DNA of 64,000 nt, from NCBI GenBank assembly GCA_019828545.1, contig JACVRA010000314.1, forward strand, positions 1,656 to 65,655. The letters run 5' to 3'. The notes beneath the pieces were generated by a model. That model had not been told where the DNA came from. It was given only the letters and a program-made list of their open reading frames with translations, and did not search any database. This stretch comes from Paracamarosporium sp. OC-R06-R3. Its lineage: Eukaryota; Ascomycota; Dothideomycetes; Pleosporales; Didymosphaeriaceae. Below are positions 35,596 to 45,915 of the stretch, piece after piece; within the stretch, counting starts at the first letter, position 1, and each line of letters begins with the position of its first letter. The translations under genes were made by a program, and so were the position numbers.

Positions 35596-36618
35596 CTATG
35601 TAGTAAACTTGGTTAAGTTTTCTTGCGCCAAGTCATTTGCTATTTCATGAACTCCCTCTTCACCAATCTCCTCAAAAATGTCGAAGCCCCATCGCGCCTG
35701 CACATTGAATCGCTTGTGCCGTTCCAGTGAGGTAATCTCTTCAAATGCATCTTGAGGTAGCTTTTCAACCCGCATATTACTCTTGATTCGATGCGGGGTC
35801 ACACTTTTGGGAAGAACTACAGTACCCCTCTGTACACCCCAGCTCGCCAATAGCTGTCCTCCGTCCATTCCAAGGCGCTGTCCTACAACGCCTACTAGCG
35901 GATCGTCGACTGTTCGCGGCTCCCCTGTCTGATTGTTTCCGAGCGGGGAGTATGCTTCTATGAGGATACCTTTAGATTTGCAGAAGTCGAAAAGCTCAGG
36001 TTGCTGCAAATAAGGATGTGCTTCGATTTGGTTGACAGCGGGAGCGATTGTTGTCTTGCTCATAAGATCTGTGAGGCGGTTTATAGTGAAGTTGGAGACA
36101 CCGATTGCTCGCACTTTGCCAGTGGAGAGGAGTTTTTCCATAGCCGTGTAGGTCGTTGCAGGGTCGATTGAAACGAGATCAAAGACGCCACTATCACGGA
36201 GCGGAAACCATTTACCAGACTTGCCGTTGAAAGCTCTGTCAAGCGATTAGTCGAATGCCATTCTCGAGGTATCGCATACTTACACTGGCCAATGCATAAG
36301 AAAAAGGTCCACGTAGTCTGTACCTAGATCCTGCAGTGTTTTGTCCAGCGCGCCCTCGACATCTTCTGGTGCATGCTTGGTGTTCCATAATTTTCCCGTG
36401 ATGAATATCTCTGAGCGTGGGACGCCGCTCTTGCGAATCCCCTCGCCCACTTCAGCTTCGTTGCGGTAAATGGCCGCGCAGTCAATGTGACGATAGCCAG
36501 ATTTCAGGGCAGTTTCTACGGCACGCTCGACTTCGTTTGGAGCTGCTTGCCATGTGCCGAAGCCTACAGCGGGAATTTTCGCTCCCGTGTTGAGGGTGAA
36601 ATGTGTTGGCAGTGCCAT
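35596..36618 (-). CDS. Aldo/keto reductase
   Basis: Exons 36618-36284 and 36235-35596 (48-nt intron) give 324 aa. The AKR catalytic tetrad is complete: Asp46, Tyr51 ([14 protein letters not shown]), Lys76 (ITGKLWNT) and His109 (LMHWP). NADPH-binding features follow (VGVSNF-like [30 protein letters not shown]). It reduces aldehydes or ketones with NADPH in the cytosol; relatives include GCY1/xylose-reductase-type enzymes. It shares a 393-bp divergent promoter with the Zn2Cys6 gene at 37012, suggesting co-regulation and a role in the neighbouring NRPS-like cluster, for example reducing the aldehyde that enzyme would release. That role is inference; the enzyme class is secure. Confidence 0.95.
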
Positions 36619-37011
36619 TCTGAACGTTGCTAGTCGCACGTCAACGAGGTCGAGTCGTGAGGAATAGGAGCAAGTCCCAATCAAGTGCCAACAAAGTGTA
36701 GAGGTCAAAGTGTAGAGATCAAAGTATAGAGGTCAACATATAAAGGGCCATTATCCGATATGAGACAAATATGCATATTTGAGCTTTTTCAGCCGTGCTG
36801 TGGGTCCTTGCATTCGAGGGAGACAACCACAGCGTTGTGCGAACTATGCTTGCCTGAAATCCGCTGTTAACGGATAAACGAAAACAGTATAGCGTCATGT
36901 GGGGGATTCACCCCTAACCTCGGTTAGCAAATCCGAAATACAAATCCGGGCTTTTCCCACATCCTGGCTCGCATATTTTTGCGCCCGCATTACGGAAATC
37001 CAAGTAAAGCT
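36619..37011. promoter_or_regulatory. Divergent promoter of the aldo/keto reductase and Zn2Cys6 genes, rich in ATCCG motifs
   Basis: In 393 bp there are five ATCCG/CGGAT pentamers: ATCCG at 36753-36757, 36859-36863, 36931-36935 and 36944-36948, and CGGAT at 36871-36875. About 0.8 would be expected by chance on both strands. GAAATCCGCTG (36856-36866) recurs identically in the promoter at 40906-41429. CGG-type triplets are the classic half-site of Zn2Cys6 proteins. A direct repeat AGTGTAGAGGTCAA-like unit sits near 36690-36735. Confidence 0.6.
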
Positions 37012-39120
37012 ATGAATCCGGAGACATCAAGGAAGCGGAGCATAACCATTGTCACAGGCGAGCCGTCCCAGAAGCGCAAGGTGACGCGAGCATGCGACAC
37101 CTGCAAAGCGAAAAAGGCGAAGTGCTCGGGCACTCAGCCGTGCGATAGCTGCGTACAAAAAAAGCTGACATGTCTATACGAGTCACGCTACTTACGTGGA
37201 AAGCCTCCAACGCCTCCATCGGGTGCATCATTGAGATCCATGTCATATGTCAACATGATCACAGTCTCTTCTCCGACTCATCAAACACCAGCACCGGAGC
37301 TACACCAAGTCCAGGAGGTACCGTCTCGAGCATCACCTGAACTAGAAGTCTCTGGACAGTATGCAGACTCAACTTCAGGGCTTTCATTCCTTCATCGAGC
37401 TTGGCGCCGACTCTCCAGTCATGGGATTGGCCAGCCCGTTGACGGCATGGTGGGAAACATGCATGAACATCAACTGTTGGTTTCCGCTGGTGATAAACCG
37501 TTTCACAGACTGGGAAACCCTCAGGTACCACCGCTTGCTAAGTCTCTTGAACTAGCAGCGATGTATTTCGACGTGTGCATTGCAACGTATCGCATGTTGC
37601 ATAGGCCGACAGTCGAACGTTGGCTAAAGCAAGTTGTAGAGAATGCGGAAAATTTATCGCCTCTTTCACATCAAATTTCTCGCCCTCAAGGTGCCATAGT
37701 ATTGGCTGTACTCGCATTCGCCAGTTTTCATGAGGCCAAAGTCAACAGCAACGTCATCTCTCCGGACGACAGTGAGTTGTCGCTCCGCCGCGCAGACGAA
37801 CTATTTTGTGAGTCTGTACGTCTGGTAGATACTGAAACGGGGTATCCTCGATTAGAGTCGGCCCAAGCTCGCTTAATCCAAGTACTATACATGCTCACGT
37901 CCTCACGAATGAATCAAGCCTGGTATGCTTTCGGGCATACAGTACTTATAATTTCCGCTCTGGGCTTGCACCGGCGGAAAGACCGCAGAAAACAGAATCA
38001 GGCTCAAGATTATGTCGAGGAGCAGTGCCGGAAGAGGACTTTTTGGGTGGCATATACGCTCGACAAATACCTAGGCGTAGTATTTGGACGGCCGCGACAC
38101 TATCATGATGAAGACATCGACCAAGACTTGCCCGACTCCATCAATGATGAAGACATGACCTCCGATGGCCCTTCAGAAATTGGGACTGATGATTGTCATA
38201 TTAACGCCTTGATCCACCATGCGATGCTCGCGCAGATCGCCGAACGAATATCACGCGAGGTCTACTCTATCAAGCCTATACCGGAGGCTGAGCGCATTGC
38301 GTCTTCACACAGATTGGGGTCCGAATTACGCAGATGGAAGGCGCAATTGCCGCCAATTCTTGGAGCGGTGAATCCTTCCAGTCTCATCCCATCTTTCCGA
38401 CGACAAGCAATCGCTTTGAGGATTTCATATTGCCACGCTGTAATGCTCGCCCACCGACCGTTCTTGCTGAAGAACATAAATCGACACTCCCAAGAGATTC
38501 AGGAGTTAGCCAAACAAAGCATCGACGAGTGCATCGTAGCTGCGCAATCAGTGCTTGAAATAGTAGATCGCATGGCACGGGATGGCAAACTCTTCCACGC
38601 CTTTTGGTGGACTCACTATGTGTCTTTCTGTGCTCTTGTGGTTGTCTATGTTTGGGCTATACAACACAATGATGATACGATGACTACAGCTAAGAGCTAC
38701 TCGAATATTTTCGATCGTGCTGAGCGATGCTTGAATCATCTTGCCCAGGCAACTGCAACAAATTCTCCATCACGCCGATATAGTATCATTCTTCGGGAGC
38801 TACGCGCCGAGGCAAAGAGAAAGATTGCCCGATGCCCCCCAACAGCTGCGAGGCCCGCTGAGTCTGTCCAAAACGGCACATATGAACGTCCTACGCCGCC
38901 TACAGTACAATCTCCTGCAGATGTGAATGGTGGACATTGGGAACCTCTGTTTGAAAGTCCTGTAGAGACTGCCACTTCTCAATTCCATGATTTTCTCGAT
39001 GATTGGCAGACAACTGACTGGCTCGATTTGGATTCCTCTGCATTTGGTGTATTCCCGACATTCGAGGACGATTCAGTTGATTGGATGCAAAATATCGCTC
39101 ACAACACTCACATCTCTTAG
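37012..39120 (+). CDS. Zn2Cys6 transcription factor with fungal-specific domain
   Basis: A single-exon frame of 702 aa from the ATG at 37012. The zinc cluster has Cys28, Cys31, Cys38, Cys44, Cys47 and Cys54, preceded by a basic stretch (SQKRKVTRACDTCKAKKAKC). The fungal middle-homology region (Fungal_TF_MHR) covers about residues 190-480, with AWYAFGHTVLIISALGLHRRKD and the characteristic RKRTFWVAYTLDKYLGVVFGRPRHYHDEDIDQDLP. The C-terminus is Pro/Ser/Asp-rich with an acidic WLDLDSSAFGVF stretch that could activate transcription. It is divergent from the aldo/keto reductase and convergent with the MFS gene, so it is the likely pathway-specific regulator of this block. The ATCCG/CGGAT pentamers upstream are candidate binding sites. 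Regulation of its own promoter is plausible but untested. Confidence 0.95.
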   Translation: MNPETSRKRSITIVTGEPSQKRKVTRACDTCKAKKAKCSGTQPCDSCVQKKLTCLYESRYLRGKPPTPPSGASLRSMSYVNMITVSSPTHQTPAPELHQVQEVPSRASPELEVSGQYADSTSGLSFLHRAWRRLSSHGIGQPVDGMVGNMHEHQLLVSAGDKPFHRLGNPQVPPLAKSLELAAMYFDVCIATYRMLHRPTVERWLKQVVENAENLSPLSHQISRPQGAIVLAVLAFASFHEAKVNSNVISPDDSELSLRRADELFCESVRLVDTETGYPRLESAQARLIQVLYMLTSSRMNQAWYAFGHTVLIISALGLHRRKDRRKQNQAQDYVEEQCRKRTFWVAYTLDKYLGVVFGRPRHYHDEDIDQDLPDSINDEDMTSDGPSEIGTDDCHINALIHHAMLAQIAERISREVYSIKPIPEAERIASSHRLGSELRRWKAQLPPILGAVNPSSLIPSFRRQAIALRISYCHAVMLAHRPFLLKNINRHSQEIQELAKQSIDECIVAAQSVLEIVDRMARDGKLFHAFWWTHYVSFCALVVVYVWAIQHNDDTMTTAKSYSNIFDRAERCLNHLAQATATNSPSRRYSIILRELRAEAKRKIARCPPTAARPAESVQNGTYERPTPPTVQSPADVNGGHWEPLFESPVETATSQFHDFLDDWQTTDWLDLDSSAFGVFPTFEDDSVDWMQNIAHNTHIS

Positions 39121-39199
39121 AATGGAATATATGGTACCTTAAGAGCCTCATCTTAAAATCGATATCCGTGTCAGCCTCGTGCAAGATTATGTACACAGT

Positions 39200-40905
39200 C
39201 TAGAGTACATATTTGAACAGTGGGGACTTGTCTCCCATATCCATCAACTGCTCATCCGTGTATTTTGCACGGATTTCATCCTCTCCCATCCTTGCCTTTT
39301 TATGATTACCCCACTTGTACGACAGCTCCAGAAGGAATGAAACGATGAATCCGGTTGCACCAAAGGCTAAAGAAAGCCCAAAGCCAGTATAGTACTTGGG
39401 TTTCTCTGAATCGAGATACATATAGGAGCCAATGACACCGCCGATATTCCCAACACAGATGTTGAATGCGACACCGATCGCGCGTCGGGACGATGGTGCT
39501 AGATTGTTCGCAGCCCAGGATGACCCAGCAGGCTGGATGGGATAAATACCCATGCAGGTCAAGATGATGCCGAAGAAGGCGGGGCCGATGTTTCCTGCGA
39601 GATCTCCATGGAACGAGATGATGATAGAATATCCGATGAATATGAGAGCTAATGGGATTGCAACGAAGGGTAGTCGCCAATAGAATCGATCGGATAGCCG
39701 TGCGAAGAATATTGAGCTGATAGCCCCTGCGAAGTAAGGTGGGACGCTCATCAATTGCGCGTTGGTATTATTAAATCCCATCGACTTGGTAATGGTGGGT
39801 AGAGTAAACTTCGTTCCTGCTACGATTAGTAAGGCAACTAAGAAGGAAGGGCTGCAACGAACCATAAGAGCAGGCTGAAATGCAGAGCAGTATGTAGGCT
39901 TGCATGTACAAACGCCAATTGCACAAAACCATCTTTAGGTCCCTCCAGCGGAAACTTCCCTCTTCCTCCTTGAATTGTCCACCATCCTTGATGAACCTTT
40001 GGAGCTCTAGAAAGCGAATCTCATCCTCGTCTAGCCAACGCCCGCTTAGAGCTGGAGAATCTATCAGGAGAAAGAAGCAACTGACACCAAGGAAGACAGT
40101 GACGATTCCCTCGAGTAAGAAGATCCATCTCCATCCTTCGTATCCCCCGACCCCGTCCATCTTGGCAATCGCAGCAGCCAGGAGTCCACTGAAAGCCCCG
40201 GATAAAGCCGATGCACAGTAGAAGTAGGATATGCGTGTCGCAAGATCTTTAGGCATGTACCAATACGAGCAAAGGTATATCGCACCTGGGAAGAATCCAG
40301 CTCTATAACACGTCAGTAATCTACCGCAGACTGTGTAAATTTGTACTTACTCGAAGACTCCGAGTAAAATGCGGGTTGCTAGAAGACTGCCAAAGTTCCT
40401 CACCACGCCCATCATTGTCATGATGACACCCCAACATGTTATTAGGATCCCAAGGTACACTGACGGTCGCTTGAATTTTTTGAGAAGTACATTTGAAGGA
40501 ACTTCCAGTAAAATGTAGGGTACGAAGAACACAGATAAGACGATGTTCCACTGGACACCACTAAGACCAAGGTCTTCAACTAAGCCTTCAATCTTTGCAT
40601 TCTGCCAGAGGATTAGTATATGACATGTCGCGTGAAGAACTAAAACGTACACCAATGTTCGCTCGATCAATATGCGAAACGAGATACAGCACTGCTAGCA
40701 TTGGCACCAAGCGTACATCGACCTTGTGGATGACTTTCTTCCGCCGCTCTTCCGAGAAGCCAGTGTAAAATGCCGCATCTTCTGCACTCAGCCCTAAGAC
40801 GTTGAAATTATCTATCTGGACAATGTGGGTGGCTTTTGGACCATCGACCGAATCGCGCTTCTCATCCACGAGCTGGATTTCGTTTTTTTCCTTGCTGAGA
40901 GACAT
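39200..40905 (-). CDS. MFS transporter, anion:cation symporter (allantoate permease-like) family
   Basis: Exons 40905-40651, 40601-40351, 40302-39863 and 39816-39200 (introns 49, 48 and 46 nt) give 520 aa. Features are those of the Dal5/ACS group: HKVDVRLVPMLAVLYLVSHIDRANIG before TM1, NAKIEGLVEDLGLSGVQWN, a second-half LSDRFYWRLP motif, and the QPAGSSWAANNLAP block in TM10. Exon joins restore HIDRANIG-NAKIEGL, GVFE-AGFFPGAIYL and SACSYG-TKFTLP. The family moves allantoate, nicotinate, tartrate, biotin-like anions or similar small acids across the plasma membrane. The third intron uses a weak GTTCGT donor. It shares a 524-bp divergent promoter with the NRPS-like gene, so the cargo may be that pathway's substrate acid or product. 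Confidence 0.94.
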
Positions 40906-41429
40906 GTCGACAAGATGGAAGGTCTTATGAACTTGATTAGAGAAAAGGCTGGTGATGACGGGGTGAGATAGCACGTTCCCTGCGTTCATATATACATGCG
41001 GGGTAGGAAACAGAATCTGGGGTCACATTCATTGCTGTGCGAGGATCATGGCATGATTCTGGGGTTTAGGAGGGTCCCGAGCACATCCCTACATGGAGAC
41101 AGGCTTCTTTTCGGCACAAACCGTGCCTTGGGATCACTGATTCGGTAAGGCCGCAACAAGTCCTCGGTGGGACGGAAACTGGAAAAGAATCCGACCAATC
41201 AGAGGTATATCCGATAGGTTAGCACGCAACAACACCAATAGTCTACCCCGGATCCACTCTTCGGAAATCCGCTGCGACTGCAAATCTGCCGTGGTTACCC
41301 ACATTATGAGGTATATCCGGATTATCAACACATAATCCATTGTAGTCTAGGGAATACAATAGACTTATACTCGAACAGTCTCAATGTTCCCAGCCCAACA
41401 TCCTAATTTTTCCCCAGTTTCATACCAAG
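40906..41429. promoter_or_regulatory. Divergent promoter of the MFS and NRPS-like genes, rich in ATCCG/CGGAT motifs
   Basis: 524 bp holding six ATCCG/CGGAT pentamers: ATCCG at 41189-41193, 41209-41213, 41267-41271 and 41315-41319, and CGGAT at 41249-41253 and 41318-41322. The last two overlap as the palindrome ATCCGGAT (41315-41322). GAGGTATATCCG occurs twice as a direct repeat (41202-41213 and 41308-41319). GAAATCCGCTG at 41264-41274 is identical to an element in the divergent promoter at 36619-37011. About one pentamer would be expected by chance. Confidence 0.65.
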
Positions 41430-44400
41430 ATGGCACCTGCGCAGGTATTAGCGCCTACTTCGGCGGAATCACTTCTGCTCAATATCACAACACCACCAGC
41501 CGTTGGAGACAGTCTAGTCAACGCGGATGATACGATTCTAACCGTCGATGCATTAGTCAGGCACCGCGCACGCAAGGATCCATACGCCGTTATCGTTTCT
41601 TATCCTCGATCAGGTATCGATTTTGTCGAGTATACGATGCAACAGCTTGATGTTTTCGCATATCGAGTGGCGCGTCATTACCAATCATGGATTCCCACAA
41701 GGACAACGTCACACACGAAGCCGACCACCATAGCACTGCTCGGACCTTCCAACTTCGACTATTTAGTCACCATGCTTGCGCTGGTGAAACTGGGTCATAC
41801 CGTGTTATTCCTATCCACGCGATTGTCGTCGTTGGCAATTAATTCACTCATCGATACTACGGGCACAAAATTTCTTTTGGCCGACCCAAGATTGATGAAA
41901 ACGGCCATTGCAGCGGCAGAGAACGCTACTGATCTAAAAGTCAACGAGATCGCCGGGCCCGGTCTTTACGATTTCGCGATCGAGGTACATGCGGACACGC
42001 GAATGGACTACTCGCTCGATCCCAATATCGAGACGAAGAACAATATTTTTATTATCCATTCAAGTGGTAAGTCTCTCCATTTGAAATTCTGAAACATGTA
42101 TGCTAAGTTTTTCTAGGTTCAACAGGCCTTCCGAAACCCATCTACCAACCACATTACAGCTGCGTAGCAAACTACGCCATTCACATGGATATGAAAGCAT
42201 TCATCACTTTGCCGTTGTATCACAACCATGGCATCTGCAACTTCTTCCGGGCTATCGCCTCGGGTAAATCCATCCACATGTACAATGCTGACCTTCCGTT
42301 AACTCGGGCCTATCTAACGAACATCCTTCGAGAGCACAAATTTGAAATATTCTATGGCGTTCCCTATGCACTTAAACTAATCGCCGAGACGGAAGAAGGC
42401 ATTGAGCTCTTGAGACAACTAAAGGTTGTAATGTACGGCGGAAGTGCATGTCCAGACACACTGGGCGATCTACTTGTTGACAATGGTGTTAACCTAGTAG
42501 GTCATTACGGAGCGTAAGTCTAGAAATGACCTTTGATAAGATGTACCATAATTAATTCGAACTAGAACTGAGGTTGGTCAGCTCATGACTTCATTTCGCC
42601 CACCAGAAGATAAGGCATGGAACTACGTTCGTGAAAACGATAAAATCAAGCCTTTCCTTCGCTGGGTGCCGCAGGGTCCCAAATTATTCGAATGCACCGT
42701 CATGGAAGGCTGGCCAGCTAAGGTAGCCTCCAATCGCTCCGACGGCAGTTACGCTACCAAGGATTTGTTTGAGCCACACCCCGCTATTCCTGGAGCATGG
42801 AAATACATGGCTAGACTTGATGACACCATTGTACTTGTTAATGGCGAGAAGTTCAATCCCGTCATGATGGAAGGAAAGATCCGTTCACACAGGGCGGTCA
42901 CTGAGACAGTAGTGTTTGGCTCTGCTCGCTCACATCTCGGGATGTTGGTTGTACCATCGCCGAATCTTGCGGGTGCAACTGAAGAGGAGGTTGTCCAAGA
43001 AATTTTCCCAGTTATTGAAAAGGCCAACTATGAAGCTGAAGCATATGCTCAGATTTCTAGAGAGATGATCAAAGTTTTACCATATGATTGCGAATTTCCA
43101 CGGACGGACAAGGGGAGCGTAATCCGTCAAGCGTTTTACAAGCGCTTCGCCAAAGAAATCGAAGATGCCTACGACATATCCGATACTGCAAAAGCGAACC
43201 TCATTGCTCTTGAAGTCCCGGAGCTCCAACAATTCATCCGTAAAGTCTTAGCAGATGTTAACCCTGAAACTAAGAGCATCGATGTGGACGCCGATTTTTT
43301 CTCCTTGGGCGTGGATTCATTGCAATCGATTCAGATAAGGACTGAGATTTTAAAGAATATCGACATCGGTGGCAAGAAGTTAAGTCAGAATGTCGTCTTT
43401 GAATTCCCATCGCTGGCAGCCTTAAGTACTCACCTGCACGGGCTACGAACAGGCGAGAATATAACGAAAACAGAAATTGAAGCTGAAATGCAAAGATTGA
43501 CTGCGAAATATGGAAATTTTAGTATAAGGCCACCCACGCACTCAGTCGTAGTTACCGGGGTTACTGGATCGCTTGGTGCACACGTTGTGGCTCAACTTGC
43601 TGCACGTCCCGACATCACGACAATCTACGCCTTCGTTCGTGCTCCCAGTGCTCTGGATGCGAGCCATCGCGTAAGGGAGTCTCTGATAAAACGTCGGCTA
43701 TTTGACGCACTTCCTTCATCTGCGCGCGCAAAGCTGGTAGCGCTTAATGTTGATCTCACCCATCCGCAATTAGGTCTTTCCACAGATACATACACCACCG
43801 TCGCTAGTCAACTTTATAGCGTCATTCACTGCGCATGGTCAGTCAACTTCAACATCGGCCTTTCATCGTTTGAGAAGGACTGCATCGCCGGTGTGCGTCA
43901 CCTCCTCGACCTTTGTCATGCCGTACCTTCGTCCGAACCTGCATCCTTCAACTTCTGTTCCTCCGTGAGCACCGTGGCTCGTTGTCCGGAACCGATTACC
44001 CCAGAAGTACTACCAAAATTTGAATGGGCGCAGAACATGGGCTATGCACAGAGCAAGTTGGTAGCTGAGCACATCTGCATGCAAGCCGCAGCCACGACTG
44101 GTATCAACGCAAGGGTCCTCCGAGTAGGTCAGATTGTCGCTGACACAGTAAATGGAATATGGAATGCCACAGAAGGAATACCGCTCATCATGCAAACTGC
44201 GCTCACTGTCGGCGCACTGCCCCGTCTCCGCGAACGGCCGTCGTGGACACCCGTCGACGTGGTCGCCAAAGCTGTCTCTGACATTGCACTTTCTAATGCT
44301 GGACCTGTGGTCGCAAATGTGACCAATGCGAAGACATTCGATTGGACGAAAGATTTGTTGCCAGCGCTACATGCAGCAGGCTTGCAATTTGAGGAGGTGG

Positions 44401-44639
44401 AGCCGAGAGAGTGGGTAAAGCGACTGAGGGAGTCGAATCCAGACCCTGTAGTCAATCCACCCATCAAGTTGCTGGACTTCTTTGCGTCGAAGTATGATCG
44501 CGATGATGTTGGGAAAGGGAAGACTTATGAGACGAGTATCGCTCGCAGTCTTTCTCCAGCACTTGAAGATGCTCCTGAAATAGATGGGGACTTCGTTGCT
44601 AAATTCGTCAAAGAATTTATGAGGAGCGCGTGGGTATGA
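41430..44639 (+). CDS. NRPS-like enzyme, adenylation-thiolation-reductase (carboxylate reductase type)
   Basis: Exons 41430-42066, 42117-42513 and 42566-44639 (introns 50 and 52 nt) give 1,035 aa. The domains are: adenylation about 35-560, with core A3 SSGSTGLPKP (211-220), YGATE (A5) and the A10 lysine Lys527 (PRTDKGSV); a carrier domain with phosphopantetheine Ser596 (LGVDSLQ); and a C-terminal thioester reductase with TGVTGSLG (675-682) and the Tyr838/Lys842 pair (GYAQSKL). There is no condensation domain. Such proteins activate a carboxylic acid as adenylate and thioester and reduce it with NADPH to an aldehyde; relatives include aminoadipate reductase and aryl-acid reductases. All catalytic positions are present. 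The substrate cannot be read. It shares its promoter with an MFS transporter and probably belongs with the regulator and aldo/keto reductase. A trans-acting phosphopantetheinyl transferase is needed. Confidence 0.96.
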
Positions 44640-45915
44640 AAAGGGTCTACTGCTTCTTTAAATCAAAACTTGTTAAGCTTGAAAATTATATCTTGCCTGG
44701 TATCTCAAGGATTGGACACGCCTTCTACACCAATACAATCAGTGCAGACATCACATATTCCGCAGAATGACCAAAAAACAGAAGAGAAAATGTAGGGTTG
44801 TAAGGAAGAGAGTAGACGCAGAGCAGGAAGTTGCCTACAAGGGTATAGATTTAATAACTTGTTGCCCGCGAATCTAATAAGCCGTCAAGGTCTTACTTTA
44901 AGAATTAATGATTAAGCCTGGCATTCAGGTGGAAGACGAAGTTGTGGGTCAGCTATAGAGAATAAGCTCCAGCACGTGGATCAAGGCTAGTGTGTAGGAT
45001 GATGATCCTTGTGACTCGTGGTGGGCTTGTTCGGTCTGTATAGGAAAGGTCAGACTAGTGTACAAGAGGTGGGTACCGTAGGATAGTAAGGTGCGTACGA
45101 GACATGCTTATCAGTTGCTACCTTGTCAGTGATACCGCCGGTTTACGTACATGACCACTTTCATAAACCATTCTATACCTTTGTTTTATACGGATACCTC
45201 TCGTCTAAATAACAGTGCTTGATATGCAGTACGAGCCGCGTCTTGGCGATGGGAAGTTCAAGTCATTGGACGAACTTCAACACGACGTCGTCATATTTCC
45301 GAAGACCAAATCATGAACCTGCGAGCATTCCCCAGCCTTTTCCATTATTCGCGTCGACGTCTCGGTTCTGAGTACCCGCCTTTTCGGAAATTGCCATGAA
45401 AGGAAGGTGATGACGACTTAGCGCACGACGCCCCGCAGCCAAGGTCTTGGAAACAACAACGGGCAAAGCTGGCGGGAGTTTTTCACCAGGCCCAGCATTC
45501 GCCTATCCGATAAATGACTAAAGTATCTTTTCGCATACGGCACTTCACTTCTACATTCCCTATGTTCTCGGTTAACCCCACTCTGTTATCAGTACCATCA
45601 GGTCACCTACACCACTACCGACATCGGACACATGAAAGGAGGATAACGTGACAAGCCGCTGGTATAATTCCGAAGCGGAGACATCCAGTTGAAGGTTAAA
45701 TTTGCTTGGCGTTGAAGACGTCCGAAGTTTTAGCATAGATCTAACGTGCAATCTAGCTTGCATGAGCCGATAAGTGTAGCCGCGATGGGCGAGGTTGTCA
45801 TTGGGATAACATGCCTGCGTGGTCTTGTGACATATCGAATGAATATTTAAACTCATTGTTTGCTGTTACGTAGTCCTGCAGCTTGTTTTCCGTTCTTTGA
45901 ACCTCAATTACCAAA
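44640..45915. other. Intergenic region between the NRPS-like and M20 genes
   Basis: About 1.3 kb without a gene-like frame. Only two ATCCG/CGGAT pentamers were noticed (near 45190 and 45507), in line with chance, so the motif enrichment ends at the NRPS-like gene. Confidence 0.5.

Noticed and set aside
36979..37011. Longer start of the Zn2Cys6 protein before 37012, and a similar extension before the Ca2+-ATPase ATG at 4435
   Set aside because: These upstream frames start at TTG, not ATG; the first ATG gives conserved N-termini.
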